This document shows, one piece after another, positions 37,181-46,851 of a stretch of DNA of 64,000 nt. Every line of letters starts with the position of its first letter. Positions within the stretch are counted from its first letter, which is position 1. The notes under the pieces were generated by a model. The model saw only the letters and a program-made list of their open reading frames with translations, ran no database searches and was not told the DNA's origin. Source of the stretch: Thermohalobaculum sp963822985. GTDB lineage: Bacteria; Pseudomonadota; Alphaproteobacteria; Rhodobacterales; Rhodobacteraceae. A program made the translations under genes and the position numbers. The DNA lies in the NCBI GenBank assembly GCA_963822985.1, contig CAWGJU010000013.1:310001-374000 (forward strand), in the 5' to 3' direction.

Positions 37181-39118
37181 ATGGTAGTGCGTTCTCAGCG
37201 AATTGCCGGTTGCGCCCGAGCCGGCGCGCTGGCGGCATCCCTTGCACTTGCAGGCTGTGGCGGTGGTGCGCCCGAGCTTCGAAGCGTCGATTTCCAAGCC
37301 CCTGCCACCGCCGTGGCCTATGTCGCCGCGATCGAGGGAATGCCCGACGAGGAGATGACCGCGCTCGCCGAGGAATCGCTGACGGTCTTCCGCCGGCGCG
37401 ACGACGGGGCCTACAGCATTCCGCTGCTCCGCCGCCGGGCCGAGAACGACCTCGAGGCGGTGCAGAAGATCCTGCGCTCCTACGGCTATTACAACGGCTC
37501 GGCCGAAGTCGTCGTCGACGAGATCAGCCAGGAACGATACGACGAACTCGACGAGTTCGAGTTCGGCCTGCCCTCGGTCTCGTCCCTCGCGTTCTGGCGC
37601 GACCGGCCGGAAGAGCCCGATCCGGATCGCTGGGCCTATGTCGTCATCACCGTCGACCCCGGCACGCAATTCACGCTCGAGCGCCACGATTTCGATTTCG
37701 TCGACCCGGAGATGAACGCCGTCGTGCCCTCGCCGCAGGCGCTCGGCTCGCCAGTCGGCGGCCCCGCCCTCGCCATTCCGATCCTTGGCGCCGAGGGCGC
37801 GGCGATCGATCTGCTGCAGAATATCGGCTTCCCATATGCCGAGGGCCTCGGGCGCGACGCCGTCGCCGATCTCGCGCTTGCGACGCTCGAGGTGGAATCA
37901 CAGCTTCGCAGCGGCCCGGCGGCGGTCTTCGGACCCATCGCCTTCGAGGGGCTGGACGAGGTCCAGGAGAGCTATCTGCGGACCTATGTCCCTTGGCAGC
38001 AGGGCGAGGTCGTCGACCGCAAGCTCCTGCGTCGCTTCCAAGAGTCGCTCCTTGCGACCGACCTCTTCGACACGCTCCTGGTGCAGATCCCGCCCGACCC
38101 GCCGCCGGGCGAGGGGCCGGTGCCCCTGCCCATCCTGGTCACGGCCGACGAGCGCCCATTCCGCACCATCGGGCTTGGCGGCGGCTTTGCCACGGACACC
38201 GGGCCCTACGTGACGGCCGAGTTCCAGCACCGCAACCTTTGGGGCGAGAACGAGACGCTGAGCTTCAACGTCGACGTCGGGACCGACGAGCAGTCCGGGC
38301 TGCTCGCCTATCGCGAGCCGCAGTTCCTGCGTCCGGGCCAGGATCTGCTCGCCGGGCTGGAGCTCGCCCGCGACGACAACGATGCGTTCCGCGACAAGCG
38401 CGTCACGCTGACGGGCGGCCTCCAGCGCCGGCTCACCCCGCATTGGGTCGTCGGCTATGGCCTCTCGTTCCAGGCGAGCCAGATCGAACAGAACAACCTC
38501 GACACCGAGGCACTGATCGGCGGCGTGCCGACTTTCGCCGAGTACGACAGCACCGACAGTCTGCTGAACCCCACGCGGGGGCTCCGGGCGCGATTCGACG
38601 TGGCGCCCTATGCCGGGACGCTGGAGCAGGACTTCACCAAGTTCCTGACGCTCGACAGCCGCGGATCGACCTATTGGGACGTGCTCGACAACGACATCTA
38701 CATCCTCGCCGGACGGGCGCGGCTCGGTTCGATCATCGCCGACAGCCTGGATGATGTGCCGGGCAACCAGCGCCTCTATGCCGGCGGCGGCGGCTCGGTG
38801 CGCGGTTATGCTCTCTACACCGTCGGCCCGATCGGCGCTGGCGGCGATCCAACCGGCGGGCGATCGGTCGCGGAGGCGAGCATCGAGCTGCGCACGCGTC
38901 TGTGGCAGGACATCGGCGGCGTCGTCTTTGTCGATGCGGGCTCGGTCAGCCAGGAGATGTTCCCCGATTTCGAGGATGGGGCGCAGGTCGGCGTCGGCTT
39001 CGGCGTGCGCTATTTCTCGCCAGCGGGCCCGATCCGGCTCGACATCGCCTTCCCGCTCGACCGGCGGCCGATCGACGACGCCTGGCAGCTCTATTTCTCC
39101 ATCGGACAGGCCTTTTGA
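37181..39118 (+). CDS. tamA: TamA-like Omp85 outer-membrane assembly protein
   Basis: A 645-aa protein. The N-terminus has a signal with a lipobox-like LALAGC. POTRA-type segments follow (KILRSYGYYNGSAEVVVDE; FEGLDEVQESYLRTYVPWQ), then the 16-strand barrel with the Omp85 motif VRGY (GGGGSVRGYALYTVGP) and the closing VGFGVRYFSPAGPIRLDIAF. It works with TamB to place proteins or lipids in the outer membrane. The stop shares a base with the tamB ATG. The ATG at 37181 is chosen; GTG at 37187 is possible. Confidence 0.87.
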   Translation: MVVRSQRIAGCARAGALAASLALAGCGGGAPELRSVDFQAPATAVAYVAAIEGMPDEEMTALAEESLTVFRRRDDGAYSIPLLRRRAENDLEAVQKILRSYGYYNGSAEVVVDEISQERYDELDEFEFGLPSVSSLAFWRDRPEEPDPDRWAYVVITVDPGTQFTLERHDFDFVDPEMNAVVPSPQALGSPVGGPALAIPILGAEGAAIDLLQNIGFPYAEGLGRDAVADLALATLEVESQLRSGPAAVFGPIAFEGLDEVQESYLRTYVPWQQGEVVDRKLLRRFQESLLATDLFDTLLVQIPPDPPPGEGPVPLPILVTADERPFRTIGLGGGFATDTGPYVTAEFQHRNLWGENETLSFNVDVGTDEQSGLLAYREPQFLRPGQDLLAGLELARDDNDAFRDKRVTLTGGLQRRLTPHWVVGYGLSFQASQIEQNNLDTEALIGGVPTFAEYDSTDSLLNPTRGLRARFDVAPYAGTLEQDFTKFLTLDSRGSTYWDVLDNDIYILAGRARLGSIIADSLDDVPGNQRLYAGGGGSVRGYALYTVGPIGAGGDPTGGRSVAEASIELRTRLWQDIGGVVFVDAGSVSQEMFPDFEDGAQVGVGFGVRYFSPAGPIRLDIAFPLDRRPIDDAWQLYFSIGQAF

Positions 39119-42100
39119 TGCGCAAGCTCGCTCTGGCTCTCGGCTTTCTCGCCATCCTGACCGCCGCCGACCCCGCCTCGGCGCTGTCGCTCGGCGGGAT
39201 CAGGAACCAGCTGATCGATTGGCTGCTCTCCAAGGTCTCGGTCGAGGGCATCTTCGAGATCTCGGTCGACGAGGTGACCGATGCCGAGGGCCAGGAGGGC
39301 ACCACGCTCCGCGGCCTGCAGATCGCCGATTCTCAGGGCACCTGGTTCACCGCCGAGGCGCTGACCTTCGACTGGAACAGGTCGCGATTGCTGCGCGGCC
39401 AGCTGGTCATCAACACGCTGCAGGCGCAGGGCGTCGAGTTCATGCGCGAACCGGTGATCCCGCCCGGCGAGCAGATCGAGGTCGACCTGCAGGACGTCGA
39501 CAAGCCGCCCGAGCCGTTCATCTGGCCGCGCAGCCCGATCTCGGCCGAGATCCGAAACCTCGTGCTGCAGAACGTCCACCTGCACGAGCCGGTGCTCGGC
39601 CAGGAGATCAGCTTCAACGCGACCGGCTCGTTCCGCGACATCGGCGACGTGCAAGCCGCCAGCCTGGAGCTGCAGCGCACGGATCAGATCGCCGGCAGCA
39701 TCGATTTCGCCTACACGAACGACTTTGCCGCCAACACGCTGAAGGTCGACCTCGACGCCGCCGAGGATGCCGGCGGCCTCGTCTCGGCGCTTGCCGGCCT
39801 GCCCGCGGACGTGCCCGTCGCGCTGACGCTGAACGCCGACGGCACGCCCGGCGACTACAACCTCGCCTTCAACCTCGCGATGACCGACTACCTGCAGGCC
39901 CAGGGCACGGCGAAGCTCGACTACGAGGGACCCATCCAGATCAACGCCGACATCTCGGCGCGCCCGGGGCCGAAGATGCCGCCAGAGGCTGCCCAGGTCC
40001 TCGGCGACGAGGCCGAGCTGGTCATCCAGGCCGCCGAGGGCGACGACCAGCTGATCGAGATCGAGACGGCGCGGCTGAGCTCCCCTTATCTGCGCGCCAG
40101 CGCCACGGGTACCTATGCGCGCGCGACGGGCGCTGCCGACCTGCAGGTCGACCTCACCGCCGAGCCCGAGCTCGCCGCGCCCTTCGAGGGCGTCGAGTTC
40201 GCCGGCCTGGCCTTCAACGGCACGATCCAGGGCCAGCCCGGCTCGCTGACCGCCAATGGCGACCTGACGCTCGACGGCTTCGCCACCGCCACCGCCGCAG
40301 TCGACCAGGCGACGCTCAACATCGACGTCGGCCAGAGCGGCACGGCCGAGGCGCCGACCACCAACCTCTCGGTCCAGGGGAACGTCCAGGGCCTGCGCCT
40401 CGACCAGATCCCGGCCGAGGTGATCGGCGACGCCCGGCTGGCCGTCGACGCCAGCATGACCGGCAGCGAGGTGACGCTGCGGACGGCCGAGATCGACAGC
40501 CAGGCGCTGACCGTCTCGGCCTCGGGCACGGCCAACACCGAGACGGGCAATTTCGACGTGTCCTATCAAGCCTCGGCGCCGCAGATCGGCCCGGTGCTGG
40601 AACCCTATGGCGTCGAGGCCAAGGGCACCATCGCCGCCCAGGGACAGGCCGCCAGCGAGGACGGCGTCCTCAGCCTGCAGACCAGCGCCGACCTGACCGA
40701 TTTCCAGTACCCGCAGCTCGCCGCCCAGCGGCTGCACGTCGAGGCGAACGCCGTGCAGTACGCCGAGCGCACAACCTTTGACGTCACCGGCAACGGCCAG
40801 GCGCTGCAGATCGATCAGCTCGGCCCCGACCTGCTCGACCAAGCCGACTTCGCCGCCAGCGGCATTCTCGAGGGCACCACGCTTAGGCTGGGGCAGGCCC
40901 GGCTGACCTCGCCCGTCCTCGAGGCGACCGCCGAAGGCACGGTCCAGACCGATGGCACGGGCGGCGAGCTCCGCTACGACATCCGCTCGCAGCAGATCGG
41001 CCCCGTCGCGCAGGCCTATGGCGTCGACGCCCAGGGCAGCGTCAGCGCGACCGGCACAGTCGAGCTCGCGCCGGACGGCGCGACGGTAACGACCGACGCC
41101 AATCTGACCGACTTCCGCAGCGAGTTCGCCGATGCCGGCCGGCTGAACCTGGAGGGCACGGTCGGCCAGCAGGGCGAGCAAATCACCTTCTACCTCACCG
41201 GCGGCGGCGAGCGGCTGCGCATCGACCAGATTGGCCCCGACCTGCTCGGCCAGGCCGATTTCGTCGCGCGCGGCGCGCTCGATGGCCAACAGCTGACGCT
41301 CGACCAGGCGCGGCTGACCTCGCCCTTGCTCAACGCCTCCGCCGAGGGCTCGCTGAACCTCGAGACGAGCGAGGGCCGCATCCGCTACGATGTCGGCTCG
41401 GTCGCGCTCGGCCCTGTCGCCGAGCTCTACGAGGTCCCCGTCACCGGCACGGCAGCGGCCGAGGGCACGGTCGAGCTCGTCTCGACAGACGGCACGCCGG
41501 TCCCGCAGATCACGGGCCAGGCCACTGTCGACGACCTCTCCTATGACGGCACCGACATCGGCGACGTCGCGCTCCAGCATGACGTGACGCTGTCGCAGAC
41601 GCCGAACGGCACGCTCGCGCTCAGGCTGACCGAGGGCGAGTTCGCGCCCGCCGCCGTCCAGACGCGATTCCGGCTCGAGGACCAGCGGCTGGCGCTGAAC
41701 GGGCTCGACCTGCGGGCGCTGGGTCTGACGGCCAGCGGCGACCTCGCCGTGAACCTCGAGACGACGCTTGCCGAGGGCACGCTCGAGATCGGCGCCGCCG
41801 ACCTCTCGCGCTTGCCCGGCGCCGCAGTCGCCGGCCGCGCCAATGGCCGGCTGCGCCTAGCCGTCGAGAACGGCCGGCAGAACGCCAGCCTGGCCCTCGC
41901 GGCCCGCAGCCTGACGGCCGGCGGCGTCGCCATCGGCGCGGCCCGCGTCGACGCGCAAATCCGCGACGCGCTCGGCACGCCGGCCGTCGACGCCGAGATC
42001 GCCGCCGAGCGCATCGTCAGCGGCGGCCTGACGCTGGCCACCGTGACCGCAACGGCCAAGGGTCCTCTCTCGGCCCTGCAGATCGCCCTCCAGGGCGAGG

Positions 42101-43938
42101 GCGATCTCGACGGCAAGCCGCTGGCGCTCGCCACCGCCGCGCGCGCCGACGTTTCCGGCGAGACGATGCGCGCCACCGTCAGCCAGCTCGACCTCGCGCT
42201 GGCCGAGGACCGCGTTTCGCTGCTCGAGCCGCTGCGGCTCGTCTCCAGCGGCGGCACGATCCGCATCGACAACCTGGCGCTGGCGTTGCCCGACAGCGGG
42301 CGGCTCATCGGCGAGGTCGCCTATTTCGGCGGTCCGCTCGCCGGCAACATCCAGCTCGACATGCCCGACATTTCGATCCTCGCCCGGCTCGCCGGCGCGC
42401 CCGTCAAATCGGGAGCGCTCGAGGTCGCCGCCGAGTTCGACACGCGCAGCGGCCGCGCCAATGCCGACGTGGCCGTCACGGGGCGCGAGATCGTCTTCGC
42501 CGACATATCGGGCGCCGGCGTCCTCGGCTTGGAGGCGACGCTGGACTGGAACGGCCGCGTCGCCGATCTGGACGCGCGCGTCACCGGCAGCTTTGGCGAG
42601 CCGCTGGTCGTCACGGCCGCGCTGCCCGTCGTCGCCAGCGGCGGCATCCCGACACTGGCCGAGCGCGGCCCCGTCTCGGGGCAGATCCGCTGGAACGGCG
42701 AGATCGGCGAGCTGTGGGCGCTGGTGCCGGCGCCCGGTGTCGTCGTGACCGGCGAAGCGGCGGTCGACATCGGCATCACTGGCGACATATCGGATCCCCG
42801 CTTCACCGGCGGCGTCCTGCTGGCCGACGGCACCGTGCAGTACCTCGACACCGGCACGATCCTGACCGGAGTAAGCCTGGCGACCGAAATCGACGAGACC
42901 GGCGCGCTCGCGATCAGGCTCGAGGGCACCGACGGCGCCAACGGCACGCTGCGGGTCGTGGGCACCGTCGGGCTGGGCGACGAGGGGGTCGATCTCAGGA
43001 TTGAGTCACGCCGCGCCGTCCTCGTCCGCCGCGACGATGTCGCCGCCCGGATCGGCTTGGACCTCCACATCTTCGGCCCGCTCAACCAGCTCGCCATCGT
43101 CGGCGACGTGCGGATCGTCGAGGCCGAGGTGCGGCTGGTCAACGCCAACCCGCCCGGCATCGTCACCCTCGGCGACGTCCGCATCAAGGGCGAGCCGCTG
43201 CCCGACGAAGGCAATGGCGAGCCGGCGCTGCCGATCCGGCTCCAGATCGACGTGACCTCGCCGGGAAACGAGATCTTCGTGCGCGGCCGCGGCCTCGACA
43301 GCCAGTGGCAGACCGACCTGCAGATCCGCGGGGACGCCTCGCAGCCGGTCATCACCGGCGAGGTTTCCGCCGTCCGCGGCACGCTCGACCTGATCGGCAA
43401 GACCTTCGATCTCGCGCGCGGCCGCGTCATCTTCGACGGCGGGCGCCAGATCGATCCGCGCCTCGACGTCGTGCTCGAGCGCCAGAGCTCGGGCATTACC
43501 GGCCGCATCATCGTCTCGGGCTTCGCCTCGGACCCGCAGCTCTCCTTCGCCTCGACGCCGGCGCTGCCCGAGGACGAGGTGTTGCCCCGCGTGCTCTTCG
43601 GCACCTCGTCGCAGGGGCTGTCGGCGGCCCAGGGCATCCAGCTGGCGATCGGCCTGGCCACGCTGCTCGACGGCGGCGGCGGCACGTTCGAGCAGCTGCG
43701 CAATGCGGTCGGCGTCGACACTCTGAGCGTCGAGCAGGACGACGAGGGCGACGCGTCGCTCGCGATCGGCGAGCAGATCGACGAGAACATCTGGGTCGGC
43801 ACCAAGCAGTCGCTGACCGGCGAAGGCGGCACCTCGGTAGCGGTCGAGGTCGACGTCTTCGAGAACGTCCAGGTCCAGGGCGAGGCCGGCTCCGCCGGTA
43901 ACTCCAGTGTCGGCGTTCAGTGGCGCAAGGACTTTTGA
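39118..43938 (+). CDS. tamB: TamB, translocation and assembly module inner-membrane protein
   Basis: A 1606-aa AsmA-like protein. An N-terminal signal anchor (KLALALGFLAILTAADPASA) is followed by a very long beta-rich periplasmic region and the family C-terminal domain (about 1280-1606), ending GNSSVGVQWRKDF as expected for docking on TamA. These proteins form a hydrophobic groove across the periplasm, thought to carry lipids or unfolded barrels. Residues about 426-836 hold three repeats of exactly 137 residues. It overlaps the tamA stop by one base. Confidence 0.92.
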   Translation: MRKLALALGFLAILTAADPASALSLGGIRNQLIDWLLSKVSVEGIFEISVDEVTDAEGQEGTTLRGLQIADSQGTWFTAEALTFDWNRSRLLRGQLVINTLQAQGVEFMREPVIPPGEQIEVDLQDVDKPPEPFIWPRSPISAEIRNLVLQNVHLHEPVLGQEISFNATGSFRDIGDVQAASLELQRTDQIAGSIDFAYTNDFAANTLKVDLDAAEDAGGLVSALAGLPADVPVALTLNADGTPGDYNLAFNLAMTDYLQAQGTAKLDYEGPIQINADISARPGPKMPPEAAQVLGDEAELVIQAAEGDDQLIEIETARLSSPYLRASATGTYARATGAADLQVDLTAEPELAAPFEGVEFAGLAFNGTIQGQPGSLTANGDLTLDGFATATAAVDQATLNIDVGQSGTAEAPTTNLSVQGNVQGLRLDQIPAEVIGDARLAVDASMTGSEVTLRTAEIDSQALTVSASGTANTETGNFDVSYQASAPQIGPVLEPYGVEAKGTIAAQGQAASEDGVLSLQTSADLTDFQYPQLAAQRLHVEANAVQYAERTTFDVTGNGQALQIDQLGPDLLDQADFAASGILEGTTLRLGQARLTSPVLEATAEGTVQTDGTGGELRYDIRSQQIGPVAQAYGVDAQGSVSATGTVELAPDGATVTTDANLTDFRSEFADAGRLNLEGTVGQQGEQITFYLTGGGERLRIDQIGPDLLGQADFVARGALDGQQLTLDQARLTSPLLNASAEGSLNLETSEGRIRYDVGSVALGPVAELYEVPVTGTAAAEGTVELVSTDGTPVPQITGQATVDDLSYDGTDIGDVALQHDVTLSQTPNGTLALRLTEGEFAPAAVQTRFRLEDQRLALNGLDLRALGLTASGDLAVNLETTLAEGTLEIGAADLSRLPGAAVAGRANGRLRLAVENGRQNASLALAARSLTAGGVAIGAARVDAQIRDALGTPAVDAEIAAERIVSGGLTLATVTATAKGPLSALQIALQGEGDLDGKPLALATAARADVSGETMRATVSQLDLALAEDRVSLLEPLRLVSSGGTIRIDNLALALPDSGRLIGEVAYFGGPLAGNIQLDMPDISILARLAGAPVKSGALEVAAEFDTRSGRANADVAVTGREIVFADISGAGVLGLEATLDWNGRVADLDARVTGSFGEPLVVTAALPVVASGGIPTLAERGPVSGQIRWNGEIGELWALVPAPGVVVTGEAAVDIGITGDISDPRFTGGVLLADGTVQYLDTGTILTGVSLATEIDETGALAIRLEGTDGANGTLRVVGTVGLGDEGVDLRIESRRAVLVRRDDVAARIGLDLHIFGPLNQLAIVGDVRIVEAEVRLVNANPPGIVTLGDVRIKGEPLPDEGNGEPALPIRLQIDVTSPGNEIFVRGRGLDSQWQTDLQIRGDASQPVITGEVSAVRGTLDLIGKTFDLARGRVIFDGGRQIDPRLDVVLERQSSGITGRIIVSGFASDPQLSFASTPALPEDEVLPRVLFGTSSQGLSAAQGIQLAIGLATLLDGGGGTFEQLRNAVGVDTLSVEQDDEGDASLAIGEQIDENIWVGTKQSLTGEGGTSVAVEVDVFENVQVQGEAGSAGNSSVGVQWRKDF
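40393..41625 (+). repeat. Three in-frame 411-bp repeats inside tamB
   Basis: Units begin at 40393, 40804 and 41215, each 411 bp (137 codons). They open with L.(I/L)DQ(I/L).P and share a (T/S)SP.L.A(S/T)AEG-like segment and QIGPV-like segments. Units two and three are closest (IDQLGPDLLDQADF against IDQIGPDLLGQADF). A weaker unit may precede at about 39982. They look like internal duplication lengthening the beta groove. Confidence 0.7.
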
Positions 43939-44144
43939 CGGCGCGACGCGGCCCGAGTGCAACGACCCGTCGTGCTCTCACAGGATCGCACCGCTCAGCT
44001 CCGAACGCCCGAGCGGCGCACGACAGCCGATGCTCTACGCGCGGGCGATCTCCGGCAGAGGCGATTCGCTGATCATCGTCAAAGGGTCAGGGTCGCGATG
44101 GCGCAGGCGCGCAGAGGGCCGGCGCCCCGACCGCAGCGGGCCCC

Positions 44145-44879
44145 TTACATCCGCTCCTTCGTTCCACGGCTGATCAGCCACCAATTGACCGGGTACGCGG
44201 TGAAAAAGCCCACCACCATGGCGATCTGCATCATGAACCAGAATTCCCAGCTGTTGATGTGCAGCTTGGTGTGGAAGGCCATGGCGAAGATGACGAAGTG
44301 GGCGATCGCCATCCAGCCATACATGCCGACCTGCCAGGCCGTCAGCGACAGCGCGTCGGCCTTGACCGCCTGCACCAGCCCCTTGCCGGGCGAGAGCCCG
44401 CGCATCGGCACGATCGTGAAATACTGGAAGACGATGCCCAGGATGAAGGCGCAGATATAGGCCAGCACCCAGTCGGCGAAGACCTTCTCCTGGAAGAGGC
44501 TGTGCCAGCCGAGCGCGACCGCCGTCGCCGGGACGGCAAAGGCCAGCCAGTGCGCGATGATGTCGCCGATCGTGCAGCCCGCGCCGCAATGGTTTGTGCC
44601 CTTGGCGACCATCATCGGGAACGGCGTCTCGGTCCTGTTCGGCGGGTCCTCGCCGCGCTCCTTCGCCGGCATGACGCGGCTCTTCGCGGCCAGCTTGCCG
44701 TATCTGAAATACTGCATCACGCCGATGAACAGCCAGAACAGGCAGATCGTCGGCCAGACCACGTTCATGATCCACATGTGCTGCGGGTCGCGCCAGATGT
44801 CGGTCGCGACGATCAACGCGCAGACGAACCCCAGCGACACCCAGACGATCGCCAGCATGTGGAACCACTCGGGAACCAT
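44145..44879 (-). CDS. DUF4396 membrane protein
   Basis: A 244-aa protein with about six helices. A short loop carries KGTNHCGAGCTIGDIIAHW, the conserved Cys/His patch of DUF4396 proteins. Several helices contain Met/His/Trp-rich faces (FHTKLHINSWEFWFMMQ). Its function is not known; the HCGAGC patch suggests metal binding, which is inference. GGGAGG precedes the start. It lies 83 bp downstream of the nucleoside hydrolase gene. Confidence 0.8.
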   Translation of the reverse strand: MVPEWFHMLAIVWVSLGFVCALIVATDIWRDPQHMWIMNVVWPTICLFWLFIGVMQYFRYGKLAAKSRVMPAKERGEDPPNRTETPFPMMVAKGTNHCGAGCTIGDIIAHWLAFAVPATAVALGWHSLFQEKVFADWVLAYICAFILGIVFQYFTIVPMRGLSPGKGLVQAVKADALSLTAWQVGMYGWMAIAHFVIFAMAFHTKLHINSWEFWFMMQIAMVVGFFTAYPVNWWLISRGTKERM

Positions 44880-44962
44880 GCCGCCTCCCTTCTCTCCGGA
44901 CAGGTCCGCAATGCGGTGTCCGCGGGCATGGTTCCGACGTCGCCCGGCCCAGTCGCCCCCGC

Positions 44963-45943
44963 TCAGTCGCCCCGGCTAGCCGGCGCGCCGGCGCCCCGCA
45001 TGGCCCGACAAGCGTCGGCCGTCATCAGCACCGAGACGAACCGCTCGTGCAGCGCCTCGACGTCGACGCTTGTGCAGACCGAGACCGGGGGCGTCCCTGC
45101 CTCGAGGTCGGCCAGCGTGCGGCCGATCTCGTCGCCCTCGGTGACGACGCGCAGCGGCACCTCGCGCACGCCGAAGAGCGCGGGCTCGGCCACCGCCAGA
45201 ACCGCGGCGGGATCGTGCAGGAAGCAGCCGTCGTGCACGCCCTTCTTGCGGTGCCAGCCGAGGTAGAACTCGGCCGCCCGCTCCAGGAAACCGCCGACGG
45301 TGGGCGAATGGTCCGAGATGCGCGCGAAGTCCATCGGCCTGCAGCGCGTCCGCTCGGTGACGTCGAGCCCGACCAGCGTCACCGGCCAGTCGGCGGCGAA
45401 CACCTCGGCCGCGGCGTGCGGGTCGTGCCAGATATTGGCCTCGGCCCATTCGGTGACGTTGCCGCGCCGCTCGATCGCGCCGCCCATCACGACCACGTCC
45501 CGCACCTTGGCGGTTATGGAGGGATCGCGGCGCAGCGCCGTCGCGATGTTGGTCAGCGGCCCGATCGGCACCAGCGTTATTTCGCGCGGGTGGTCGCGCA
45601 GCGTCTCGATGATGAAGTCCGCGGCATCCAGCCGGTGCGCCCGCCCGCGCGGTGTCTCGGCCGGGTGGTCGCCGAACCCCTCGGGCCCGTGCACGTGATA
45701 CCCTGGCGGCTCGAGCGGCCGGACCAGCGGCGCCGCGGCGCCCTCGGCCACGGGGCAGTCGGCGCAGTCCGCACCGGCCAGCTCCACCAGCCTGATCGCG
45801 TTGCGCGTCGCCTTGTCGACATGGACGTTGCCGAAGACCGTGGTCAGGCCCACCACCTCCAATCCCGGATGCGCGAAGGCAAGCTCGATCGCCATCGCGT
45901 CGTCGATGCCGGGGTCGGTGTCGATGATGATCTTCTGCGCCAT
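44963..45943 (-). CDS. Inosine/uridine-preferring nucleoside hydrolase
   Basis: A 326-aa enzyme that splits ribonucleosides into base and ribose. The calcium-binding motif is IIIDTDPGIDDAMAIELAFA, with the family segments VFGNVHVDKATRNA and GPLTNIATALRR and a C-terminal CFLHDPAAVLAVAEP. The start at 45943 is chosen because it begins directly before the motif. With the ribokinase encoded upstream it would channel ribose to ribose 5-phosphate. Confidence 0.9.
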   Translation of the reverse strand: MAQKIIIDTDPGIDDAMAIELAFAHPGLEVVGLTTVFGNVHVDKATRNAIRLVELAGADCADCPVAEGAAAPLVRPLEPPGYHVHGPEGFGDHPAETPRGRAHRLDAADFIIETLRDHPREITLVPIGPLTNIATALRRDPSITAKVRDVVVMGGAIERRGNVTEWAEANIWHDPHAAAEVFAADWPVTLVGLDVTERTRCRPMDFARISDHSPTVGGFLERAAEFYLGWHRKKGVHDGCFLHDPAAVLAVAEPALFGVREVPLRVVTEGDEIGRTLADLEAGTPPVSVCTSVDVEALHERFVSVLMTADACRAMRGAGAPASRGD

Positions 45944-45981
45944 GCCCGATCCCGTGCCCAATTCCCGTGCGGCGTGGCGGC

Positions 45982-46851
45982 TTATGTGCGCGCGGTCAGG
46001 AAGGCGTCAACCTCGGCCGCCGCCGGGATCGCCTCGGCCGCCCCCGGCCGCGTCACCTGGATTGCCGCGGCGGCGGCGGCCACCCGCAGCGCCTCGGCGA
46101 ACGGCCGGCCGCGGTCGAGCCCGGCCAGCAGATAGCCGAGAAAGGTGTCGCCCGCGCCGGTCGTGTCGACCGGGTCGACCGCAAACGCCGGCTGCCTGAT
46201 CTCGCGGGTGCCCGCCCAGCAGCGCGCGCCGCGGGCGCCCTCGGTGATCAGCAGCGTGGGCGCCAGCCCATCGGGCGGCCGGCCCAGGTGGCACGCCAGC
46301 TGCTCGGCCTCGACCGCGTTCACGGCCAGAAGGTCGATATGGGCGATCACCTCCGCCGTCGCCGCGGGGTCGAAGGGCGCCGCCGCATAGGCGACGCGCA
46401 GGCCCGCCGCCCGGCCCGCCCGGGCCGCCTCGACGACCCGGTCGGTCTCGTTCTGCAGCAGCAGCCAGTCCCCGGCCCTGGCCCGCCCGACCGCCGTCCG
46501 GACCAGCTGGGGCGTCAGCGCCCGGTTCGCCCCGCCATGCACGACGATCAGGTTCTCGCCCGCCGAATCGACGAGGATTACCGCGTGCCCGGTCGCGGCG
46601 TCGACGGTCGCCAGATCACGCACGTCGATCCCCGCCGCCGCCAGCCGCTCGCGGCACCAGGCCCCGTCATGGCCGACGGCGCCGGCATGGGCCACCTCCG
46701 CCCCGGCCAGCCGGGCGGCCAGCGACTGGTTCGCCCCCTTGCCGCCGAGGCCCCGCGCATAGCTCAGGTCCGCCACCGTCTCGCCGGGCCCCGGCAGCGC
46801 CGCCACCTGGTGGACGTGGTCGATGTTGACCGAGCCGATCGTCAGGATCAT
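45982..46851 (-). CDS. rbsK: Ribokinase (PfkB family)
   Basis: A 289-aa sugar kinase. GGKGANQSLAARLAG is the substrate-binding N-terminal signature, and DTTGAGDTFLGYLLAGLD contains the catalytic aspartate and anion hole. The start overlaps the TrpF-like stop by 4 bp, and the nucleoside hydrolase follows, so ribose released from nucleosides is the likely substrate. Confidence 0.87.
   Translation of the reverse strand: MILTIGSVNIDHVHQVAALPGPGETVADLSYARGLGGKGANQSLAARLAGAEVAHAGAVGHDGAWCRERLAAAGIDVRDLATVDAATGHAVILVDSAGENLIVVHGGANRALTPQLVRTAVGRARAGDWLLLQNETDRVVEAARAGRAAGLRVAYAAAPFDPAATAEVIAHIDLLAVNAVEAEQLACHLGRPPDGLAPTLLITEGARGARCWAGTREIRQPAFAVDPVDTTGAGDTFLGYLLAGLDRGRPFAEALRVAAAAAAIQVTRPGAAEAIPAAAEVDAFLTART

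Noticed and set aside
39091..41580. Open frame of 829 codons antisense to tamB
   Set aside because: Same shadow effect in high-GC coding DNA; the sense frame continues for 1606 codons with family signatures.
40393..41625. Regular repeats that could be read as a CRISPR or satellite array
   Set aside because: Period is 411 bp, in frame, diverged at DNA level, and inside tamB. No short palindromic repeats with spacers are found anywhere in the window.
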